Of a stretch of DNA of 64,000 nt, positions 55,459 to 64,000 are shown piece after piece. The stretch covers positions 3,286,001-3,350,000 of the forward strand of contig JALBUN010000023.1 in the NCBI GenBank assembly GCA_025174535.1, read 5' to 3'. Source of the DNA: Cantharellus purpuraceus (lineage: Eukaryota > Basidiomycota > Agaricomycetes > Cantharellales > Hydnaceae). The first letter of the stretch is position 1; each line of letters opens with the position of its first letter. The notes under the pieces are model-generated. The model was not told where the DNA came from. It saw only the letters and a list, made by a program, of their open reading frames with translations, and searched no databases. The translations under genes and the position numbers were made by a program.

Positions 55459-58217
55459 CAAGTCCTTTGAGTTCTTGGACCTGCGCAAACAGGTCCGAGT
55501 TATCCTTGTACATCTTATCATAGTCTTCACGATAAGGTGTTGTGACATCATCTTTGATGTCACATATAAGTTGTGGCCATGTGATTCTTAATGCTCTTTC
55601 CACCAAAGCAGTGGAAAGATAGTCAGCCTCCATTTTGGGCCTCGATTAAGTGCGACACATATGTGTTGCACTTGTTGCACCCATGAGGGTGATGGATGGC
55701 AGCACCACCATGCCATCTGCCAATTTTCCATATCATCTCATCTTGATGACCTCTGATCATATCTGTAGCACTTATTGCAGGTGCTGCTGCTGTGGAAGTT
55801 TGTTCAACTTCCATTGGATGCTCATCTTGAGCATCCATCATCTCCCTTCTGAGAGATGACATTTTGATGGAGGGGGTTGTGGTGATTCAAAGAAACATTG
55901 CTAGCCTTTTATGGCTGAGCTCAAAAATTCTTTATTGAGAACTTTTCCAGTGACTATGTCACATGGGTGTAACGTGATTAATTATTGCTTACCCCTTTCA
56001 TGCTACTATGAGTAGCACAACAGTGAACTGCTCCCTATGGAAGCAGTTTTTTCTACCATTGAGCTGCCTATTGTTATGGTAGCTCTATACTTTATCATGC
56101 TTGGCCACCAGTATGACCGTCAAATGTAATTTGTGGGTTTTAGTTGACCAAAATGGCCAACTACTTAGTGCGCATGGTCAATTATTATCTCACCAGCCTC
56201 CTCCCCTTCAGGAATGCTGAGCAGGGTATACAGACAACATCACATTTGTATATATTTTTGGTCCATATTAGACCATAATGCACACCAAATTGTGCATGTT
56301 CTTTAGGTGCTTTCAGCACCTTAGAAAGGACAGTATCCTTTCTATATGCACCTCATACAATCTGCACGAGGTTGATCCCATGCTCAACATGGGATCGCAG
56401 TGGTGTTCTGTCATCATCTGATGACATCATGCCAATGTCCTCTATTTCTTTAGAGGAATTAGAATCATCATTCAATGATTCTGTTTGAATATTGAGTGCT
56501 TCAGCTTCTAGCGCTCTGTTTTCTTTTTTCTCAAGCAGTTGCCTTCAGGTGACTGCTGCTGTCCTGATCTTGATGAACCGTTCTGTGGGGAGCAGTTCTC
56601 CTTCAGGGTCAAGACGTTCATCTGTGTTTACATAGATGTAGTTGGGATGACTCTCTGTTGGGGAGTCATCAGCATAGTAGCATGACAGACAATCTGCTAC
56701 TTTGTTCTCTACCCCATCTATATGCAGGGTAGTATAGCTGAAATGGGATAAGAACTCCCACCATCTAATTTATCTAGGAGACAGTGTATGGGAACCACCT
56801 TTTCCCTATCAAATCCTATTTATGCAGCACCAATGTGCTATACTTTGCTTTTCCATTCCTAAATATCAGCATATATTTGGTGCTTGCACCTGGAATGGAC
56901 TTATTCAAATATTCTCTATTTTTCCATATTTTTTCAGGAATATTCCATGCAGAACTTGGCCCAGAATGATTTATTTCTGCTGTGCTACAGTTGTGGACCC
57001 ATAGGCACCCACAAACCTTCACACAGTTGGCTCTCCACCTTTGGACCAGGCATTCGGCCTGGATTCAAGCTCAGATGTCTCTGATCAATAAATAATCTCT
57101 AACTTGACAACCACAGCCTCTCAGGGCACTATTTTCCATGGAGATCATCACCTGAGATGTGGCTATCCATGGCTGTGCAAACCAGTGCAGAAAACCGGGT
57201 GGATACCCTTCTTTTTGCCTGATCAGTGCCTAGTTCAGGGATCAGAGCAGGTGATTGATGATCAGATCAGGTGATTGGCTTGGAATATTCTACCCCTTTC
57301 CATAACATTCTAGCTGTTTCCTTCTATTATTAGATAGAACTTTCCAGAACCATTATTCAGCTCCTGATCAGTGTTATTGCAGTAATCAGAACCTGTGATT
57401 GGCTTGGAATATTCTACCCCTTTCTTCCACCTTCCACAACCTTCCAGTAGTTTCCATCTATTAATAGGTAGAATATTCCAGAACCATTGGCCAGCCCCTG
57501 TAAATACAATATATAAGGAGGCCATTCTGCCTCTGAAATAAGAACATATTTTACCACTTCTACCCATCTTCTGCACACCAGTGTGACTAGAGTGACATAC
57601 AGTGTCATCCTCTATCTCAGTAACTGTTGATTACCAGTTCAAGGATCTTTTACAGTTGTGTAACTGTACTTGATTGCACTCGAAGTAGTGATATTCCTGC
57701 TTTGGGTGTGAGTGTACTATCTGCCTCATGTGACTACAAATCTACAGGGTGAGATTGTCTGTCAATAGTCCTGCCATTAGTGCTCTTGTTTAAGTAACTA
57801 GTGTGTACTGCCTTTGCAGAGCATTAGGATCTTGAACTCATGTGAAGCAGTTGCTAGACTACTTCACACATTGCTGTTACCTGCTTCAGAGTGTCACTGG
57901 TTGGACGGTTGGATTCATCCACCTACTTCCTTTAGCCTCTAAGTGCATTCCCCTCTTTTTGGAATATCTGGACCCCTAAGTGTCTGTGAACTCTAGACTC
58001 TGGAAGTCTTATTCATTTCTTGCTGCTAAGAAACATATTACTTTTCTGCGTATAGTCTGCATTGACCAATACAAAGGATTGTAACCAAAGTACAAACATT
58101 AAATTGTTTCTGGAGTTGTGCTGCAGCAGGGTTTCATATTCTTCTCAGCTGTTCATTCATGGAATTGTGGTGATTTAGAGTTTGCCCTAACACCATAATT
58201 GTGTGGGTTCCAAAACA
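55459..58217 (-). repeat. Right arm of the palindrome
   Basis: Mirror of 52,534-55,292. It contains the unknown short ORF (55,862-55,623, minus), the Gypsy B linker/integrase piece (about 56,784-56,000, minus) and E7 (58,217-56,785). This arm is the likely original, because E7 has a perfect TSD and Gypsy B reads on continuously across it into RT at 58,223. Confidence 0.9.
56785..58217 (-). mobile_element. Element E7, 1433 bp, with TSD GACAG
   Basis: Inverted E copy flanked by GACAG at 56,780-56,784 and 58,218-58,222. It splits Gypsy B RNase H: before it the text reads ...YFETQKNLS and after it ...IRWWEFLSHF, which are neighbours in intact elements. Confidence 0.92.
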
Positions 58218-58222
58218 GACAG

Positions 58223-60480
58223 GTTCTTTTGGGTCTCAAAGTATTTGAGACCCTTGTGGTTGGTTACTAGGACAAACTTTCATTCTAGTAGTTTATCTTC
58301 CCATCTCATTAGGGCTTCGAGCATGGCTATAGTCTCATGCTCATGGGTCTTATAGTGCTGTTGTGCAGCACTAAATTTCTTGGATAGGAAACTGGCAGGC
58401 TGACAGGTCTGTCAATCTTTTCCTTGTCCATAAATGGCTTCAACTCCAGTTTTGGCGCCATCAGTAATAACCCAAATAGTATTGGGGTTATTGACATCAA
58501 TGGGCTTGAATATTGTAGCCCTACATGCTAGGAGCTTGATGCTTTTGAAGCATTTCTCTAGCAGTGGCGTCCATAAGAATGGATGATTATTACGAGCACA
58601 ACCCAATAACAGGGTTGTGTATGCAGTTATGTCTGGCATATAGTGCGCCAGATACTGCACTAGTCCAAGAAAACATTGGACTTCATGGTATGACATAGGT
58701 TGTCTCCACTCTTGTATTCACTGCATTTTATCAGCATCTGCATGCACACCTTGGTCATCTATTAGGTGACCAAGGCAATCCATACTTGTTGAGTATAGAT
58801 CAATCTTATCCTTGCTCAGGAACACATGTGCTTTCCTGAGCTTGGTGAACACCATCTCTAGGTGGTGTTCATGCTCTCATATAGTATGAGAGTACACAAA
58901 TATGTCATCCAGATATACATGGATGAATCTTCCAATATATTCTTGGAAGATGGTGGTCATGAGCTGCTGAAATGTCAAGGGGGCATTGCAGTTCCCTTGC
59001 TGCATGACTTGACTGACAAATGTCCCCAAGACAGTCACAAACACCATCTTGGGTATATCAGTCGGTCTGATGCATATCTGTTCATACACCTCAGACATAT
59101 TGAGTTTAGATTGATATGTACAGCAGGCAACATTGTGTCTAATGTTGTCCTGATCAGGGAAGGGTGTTACATCCTTCACCATATTATCATTCTGTTTGTG
59201 CAAGTTGAACATGGTGTGGAGCTTCCCATTTTTTTTGGGAATGCATAGCATTGGTACAGCCTGCTGGGCTGTAGCTGATACCCACCATTTAGCAGTGGTG
59301 TATTGCAGAACTTTCTCTGAAAGTTCTGCTCAGTAGTGCTCTGGACACTTAGGCAAGCAATAATGTATTTGCTTGTCAGGATCCACAAGATTAATCTCGT
59401 GGTTAACTTCCCTAAATGGGGGAAGTTCTAAGGGTATGCTGCTGAATAGATCAGCATACTTTTCTTTCCATTGATCCCTCAACTGAGGGATCTGATCAGC
59501 CATGTAAGCAGTTGATCCTTCACAAGACGAAGCTATTCACATCATACTCTTATTTGGATCCTCCATTAGGGGATCCTTTACCGAGTCTAGTCCTTCTGTT
59601 AGGAAGGACTGCATTGTGGGTAGCTCATGTTTAGAGTTACCCCCTTGGCGTCATTTATTCGTGCCAATACTCTTTCACATTGAGTTTATACCCCATGATG
59701 GGGTATGAAGAGCATCAGTATTATGCTCTTCATTGGTGGGGACTTCTTCAGTTCCCATCATGATTTCACCTGGGCCATTAGAGTCCACCGAGTATTACAT
59801 CGTAATACTCAATGTTGGTGACATTGAAGTATTCTTCAATATTTCAACTACCAAACTTTATGGTAGTGTGAGTACCATAATTTATGGTACTCCTGCTCCC
59901 AATGCACAGTAATTGCAGTGCAATGGGTTGCTCTAGCACAAAGGTTTTCATACCTGTCACATGTGTGAATTCAGGGGATATCATTATCCCCTCGCTCCCA
60001 CTGTCTAATAGACAGTGAGCAAGTGTTCCACCAATCTCCCAATATCCAGAGATTGTTTTATTGTCTATGCATGGTCTATTGGGTTGCGCTGTCGACTTCT
60101 GTTGGCTCCTATGATCATACATAGGTTCAGCTGATCTGTCAATGCTGACAGCAGCTATATGCAGCTGTCATGATTCCCTGCTTGTTGGGAATCTTGTTGC
60201 ACTACAGAAATGCACTGCATAGGTGTGTTTTGGTGGAATTTGATCATTTGGTGGAATTTGTATCACATTAGAGCAATACATTGGTGTAGCCTCCTTTTCG
60301 GGGGCATCATCTTGGTCATCCCATTTGTCTGCTACTTCTATAGCTGGCAATTTTTCATCTAGATGGTCCTTGGGATCATCCATTGCTTCTTCATGTTCTC
60401 CCTCTATCAGGGAGAATCCATCTACATTGTCCTCCACTATGTGTGAGGACATGTCCTTTTGGGCTGCATTCATAGCACAC
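58223..60480 (-). pseudogene. pol: Gypsy B pol: protease, reverse transcriptase, RNase H
   Basis: Read leftwards: an acidic linker (60,473-60,168), protease with CLLDSGSEGIMISPEF (within 60,122-59,844), RT with MLCIPKKNGKLHTMFNLHKQ, APLTFQQLM and the catalytic YLDD (about 58,905), then the RT/RNase H hinge FLGLVQYLAHYMPDITAY, IWVITDGAKTGVEAIYGQG and finally LVTNHKGLKYFETQKNLS at E7. Several frameshifts separate the open parts, so it is not functional. The upstream end coincides with LTR-C at 60,481, so gag is missing. Confidence 0.85.
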
Positions 60481-61146
60481 TGTTAAGGGCTGGAAAGCTT
60501 GGGGGGTCAAAGGGAATAACCAGGGTTTGGCTGCTAGTGGTGTAAAGGAGGGGACTTTACTTTTCCAGTTCAACCAGAGACAGAGTGGGGACAATAACTA
60601 TTGAGTCAGATTGAGTGGACTTGGCTTCAACTTGTGTGTTGTGCCCCCTTGGATCATCGGTCCAATATTTTGGATTTTGGAGTACAGAGTTGGATCAAGG
60701 ATCTGGAGTTCAACTTGTCAAGAAGGTACTTGTCAAGAAGCGAGCAACCAAGAAGTTGATGGGGCAAATCTTAGTCAATATATGAACTACTGTAATAGAC
60801 AGAGAGTAGCCCATATAAGTATGTGGAGAATTGAATGCTGAAACTAAAACAATAAGACAATAAGATGGATATGGAGTACAACACAGAAAGGAGTTTGGAG
60901 TTTGGACCCAAGTCTGAACTGAAACTAAACAATATAAAAGAAGGAGGTTTGTTATAACCCATAAGAAGAAACTACTTATAAAGAGAACAATAATGGAGTT
61001 TGGGGTTGACAGAGGTGGAGTTGATGGAGGTGGAGTTGATGGGGATGGAGATGAAGGAGATGGAGATGAAGGAGATGGAGATGAAGGAGATGGAGATGAA
61101 GGAGATGGAGGTCCAGAGTTCAGACTTGGTGTTACAGGATGTAACA
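60481..61146 (-). repeat. LTR-C, complete, 3' LTR of element C
   Basis: 666 bp. Read leftwards it starts TGTTACATCCTG and ends CAGCCCTTAACA. The minus-strand bases before it read CTAGAAGGGAGATAC (about 61,147-61,161), a polypurine-tract-like sequence. A 12/18-bp minisatellite (GGAGATGAAGGAGATGGAGA type) lies at about 61,010-61,115. Confidence 0.85.
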
Positions 61147-61290
61147 GTATCTCCCTTCTAGATTGAGCCCACAAGATCTTAGTCAGTGTCATGGGAAAAT
61201 TGGCGGTATATGTGTTTGAATTGGTGCATGAGGCTGGCCAAATTATTAAATGCATGTTGCCTCTCTCCTTATCTCTTACCACCATCTGAC

Positions 61291-62257
61291 ATGCCCTCTG
61301 CCAAAGAACTTTGTCAGCAACGTGCCGCATTGGATAAGTCGATTGCTGAGGCTGATGCCACAGAGAAAAAGAAGGCAGAGGAGGAGAAGAGGATTGCAAG
61401 GGAGGTAGCAGCTTGCAAGAGGGCCGCTGAGGTGGCTCAAGTCAGGGTGGAGGCCGTGAAGAAAAGGGCATTATTGAGGGTAGTCACAAAAGGCAAGGAG
61501 GTGGATAAGGATCCAGATGAAGAATCTGAATTGGACCTCATATGCAATATGTGCATCAAGTGTGACAATGTGTGTGAGTGGGCAATGGTGAGTGAGGCAG
61601 TGACTGGATTTTGGATTTCATACTGATTATTGTTTGTTTCCTAGACCAGAAAGTCTTGCTCATGCCTCACTTGCCAGACAAACCGACTGAAATGTGAGGT
61701 AAAAGGGAGTGCTCCTCCTCAACAGAAATGTGATTGCAAGGAGGGCAGCAGTGCAGTGGACCCTTCTCCCAAACATTGATGGACTAGGGCCATGAGTACA
61801 GGTCCTGTCATGGAAACCATGCCTCCTGCATTGGTTGAAGCCATGCAGGATGTTAGTATTAATGCAGCTGTGGTGGCCTGTTGATTAATTGAGGTTTCTG
61901 AGCATGCCAAAAGGATGAACGTGGCTCTCCAGGGCATCAAGGCCTATATGGGTGAGCTTGTGAGGATGTTCCATCACTATATGATGGGACAGAGGTGGGG
62001 TCCGCTCCAAAGGGAGTTGGATGCGCTGGAGTTGGAAGCTCTGGGTGCCATATATGACACAGACTCAACTCCTCAGGATCTTGGGACTCTTCGGAGAATC
62101 TCAATAGGTTGGATGATGAGAGGTGGTGGTCATGGGAGGAGATAGATAGGATGCACAGAGAGCAGGAGCTGGAATCAGAGAATCCAGAGAGGGAGGGAAC
62201 AGTGGATGGGGAATCAGAGGAGTCAGGTGTAGGAGAATTGGAGATAGAGGAGAAGTG
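61291..62257 (+). CDS. Antisense ORF of element C: coiled coil plus Zn2Cys6 cluster, two in-frame stops
   Basis: Lies antisense between pol and the 3' LTR. Exon 1 (61,291-61,587, 99 codons) has a coiled coil (AEEEKRIAREVAACKRAAEV) and a basic stretch, then the first half of a cysteine array; a GT-AG intron (61,588-61,644) joins exon 2. The array is C-x2-C-x6-C-x10-C-x2-C-x6-C (CNMCIKCDNVCEW, then CLTCQTNRLKC), the exact spacing of the fungal Gal4-type binuclear zinc cluster, which binds DNA in known members. In-frame TGA codons at 61,777 and about 61,882 (both plausible CGA changes) interrupt a continuing frame with helical text (MNVALQGIKAYMGELVRMFH) and an acidic tail. It is therefore probably a recently silenced gene. 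A role in regulating the element or targeting it is only inference. Confidence 0.65.
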
Positions 62258-62319
62258 ATGTATCTAGAGAATGTGATGACTAGTGAATGACTGAGTTTCT
62301 TGGATAAAACTGGAGTGAA

Positions 62320-64000
62320 TCAAAACAATATGGGGCTGGGTTTATGAGGATAAGCCTGGTGGAAATCGGAGATAATCTCCATTGCATGTCCTAATTCCAA
62401 AGCTGGTAGCCAAGAGGTTTCTTCATCTGTTCCTTCATATCCTGCCCACTTGACAAGGTATTGCAGTTTACATTTTCAATCTTGGAGTTCAATATCTCTA
62501 ATATCTCATACTCTGGTTCTCCATCTATGACGACAGGAGGGACTGGAGTTGGTTCTCAACCAGAGAATGGATCTGGAGTTGAAGGTTCAAGCATGGAAAT
62601 GTGGAAAATGGGATGAATGGAGCACATGCTTTCTTGTAGATGGAGGGTGAAAGAGTTAGAGCCTGCTTGAGCAATGATTTCAAAAGGACCAAGGTATTTT
62701 TCTGATAGTTTCTTGGAAGGTCTTGTGGTATGGATATTGTTGGATTTGATGAAAACCTTGTCTCCAACCTTGAAGTCTGGGGCTGGGGATCAGTGACAGT
62801 CAGCAGAGGTGGAGTATCGGAGTTGGTCAGCAGAGTTGGAGTATTGGAGTTGGGCATCAGAGATGGTCTTTTGGAGATGCTGATGGAGTTCATGGAGGTC
62901 CACAGCAAAGTTTCATGCTCTTGAGGAAGTGAGGTCTCATTTGGGATGTATGGAGATGTTTGGGTGGTAACCCTTGTTGGCAAAGAATGGTCATAAGCCA
63001 GTAGTGGCATTTGGAGCATTATTATACACAAATTCTGCAAGTGGAAGTAAGTCAGACCAGTTGTCCTGTTGGCAGTTGCAATAGACTCGGAGGTACTGTT
63101 CCAGAGTCTGGTTCATTTGTTTGGTTTGTCCATCAGCTTCTGGATGGTATCCAGAGGTGAAATGGAGTTTGATGTCCAAAGCCTTTCCAAGGGTTTGGAA
63201 AAAAGAGGACATGAACTCCATACCACAGTCAGAGGTAATGTGTGATGGAACTCCATGCTTGGAGAAGACATGGAGCATGAATAGTTTTGCAAGCATAAGA
63301 GCTGTGATGGTGTCAACTGTAGGAATAAAGATGGACTGCTTGGTGAGGTGATCCACAATAACCAAGATGGTGTTGTAACTGGAGGATGCTGGGAGCTTCT
63401 CAATGAAGTCCATGGATATGGAGTTCCATGGACTCTCCAGAATGGGGAGTTGCTTGAGTAGTCCATAAGGACAATGTCTCTGTGACTTTGAGTGCATACA
63501 AGTGGTACAAGACTTGATGTAGGACTTAATGGAACCACAGAGTTCAAGCCAGACATAGTCCTGCCTGACTAGATCTATAGTTCAGTTCTGTCCAAAATGA
63601 CCAGAGATTGGATGGTCATGTTTGTTCTGGAGTACACGGAGTTGGAGATTGTTTATGTCAGGGATACACATGCGGTTGTCAAGACGGAGTAAGCCTTCTG
63701 GGTCAATGGACCAGCAATTGGTTGGTTTAATGAGATGTCCAGAGATGGCTGGATCTGATCAGAGTGCAGATCAGATATTGGAGTGGAGTGTATCAATGTC
63801 CATAGTGATGGCTGCTCAGAGGACTGGGGAATAGAATGTCATTGTGCAGAGGGAAGCAGTTAACTGTTCATTAGTGAACACAGGCCTAAGATTATGCAGA
63901 TTTACTGCTGCATAATCATTTCCTCCCTCTTTAGGATAGATGTCCCATCATCTAGTTAAAGAGTCCAGTTTTGTACCAAGTTTGCCAGGATGGAAATGGA
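62320..64000 (-). pseudogene. pol: Element C pol: RNase H end, integrase, chromodomain (runs off the window)
   Basis: Read leftwards from 64,000: the RNase H/integrase spacer (TKLDSLTR..., LHNLRPVFTNEQL), HHCC region, integrase core within 63,497-62,991 (SMDFIEKLPASSSYNTILVI, HITSDCGMEFMSSFF, GYHPEADGQTKQMNQTLEQY), then a shifted C-terminal part and a chromodomain (YEILEILNSKI, YLVKWAGYEGTDEETSW after one indel) ending at a TGA at 62,320. It is related to Gypsy A (same motifs, same antisense-ORF position) but has a different LTR. The three catalytic acidic residues appear present. At least two frameshifts break it. Confidence 0.85.

Noticed and set aside
52534..58217. One large DNA transposon with 2.76-kb terminal inverted repeats
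   Set aside because: The outer ends are E termini, but only E7 has a TSD, and Gypsy B text runs across E7; the structure is better explained by an inverted duplication.
1..64000. tRNA, rRNA, CRISPR, riboswitch and operon features
   Set aside because: No cloverleaf-like conserved blocks, rRNA segments or spaced short repeats were recognised, and the gene structure is eukaryotic. A tRNA could still be missed by eye; a tRNAscan run would decide.

Overview
The window reads as genomic DNA of a filamentous basidiomycete, most likely an Agaricomycete. The genes are cut by many short introns (about 45-67 nt), they include a DUF6535-type membrane protein and a PL14-like secreted protein that are common in mushroom-forming fungi, and the retrotransposons are fungal Ty3/Gypsy chromoviruses. 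No ribosomal RNA, tRNA or CRISPR array was recognised. Species cannot be named from the sequence.

Layout. (1) 1-13,682 is a gene-rich block: a DHA1-type MFS drug/polyamine transporter (829-2953), an inositol-type sugar transporter (3553-5410), a secreted PL14-like protein (6035-7773), an A1 aspartic peptidase (8459-10530) and an F-box/LRR protein on the minus strand (10702-12427). With the introns worked out here, all five give complete reading frames. A segment spanning the PL14 3' end and the peptidase 5' end is repeated, decayed, at 12,527-13,680. (2) 13,683-30,240 is a nest of transposons: LTR-C, a decayed Gypsy A (+), fragments of Gypsy B, a Copia-like piece, and several copies of a 1.43-kb element called E here. 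(3) 30,250-39,895 holds host relics: the 3' half of an amino-acid permease, one probably intact gene of unknown function (32254-33393), a fragment of its paralogue, and a broken DUF6535 gene. (4) 39,896-64,000 is a second nest: Gypsy B fragments, a fairly well kept Gypsy A on the minus strand, a palindrome of two 2.76-kb arms (52,534-58,217), Gypsy B protease/RT, and a third Gypsy (C) running off the right end.

Most interesting: in both minus-strand Gypsy elements the stretch between the chromodomain end of pol and the 3' LTR carries a gene in the opposite direction to gag-pol. It encodes a charged coiled coil. In element C it is followed by a cysteine array matching the Gal4-type Zn2Cys6 cluster exactly, split by an intron. 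Target-site duplications at E ends also allow two rearrangements to be read: an inversion between E2 and E5, and an inverted duplication whose edge is an E terminus.

Name key (mine, local to this window): LTR-A/B/C are three LTR families; Gypsy A is linked to LTR-A, Gypsy B to LTR-B, element C to LTR-C; E is the 1.43-kb repeat with ends TGTTTTGGAACC and GGTTCCCATACA; TSD means target-site duplication.
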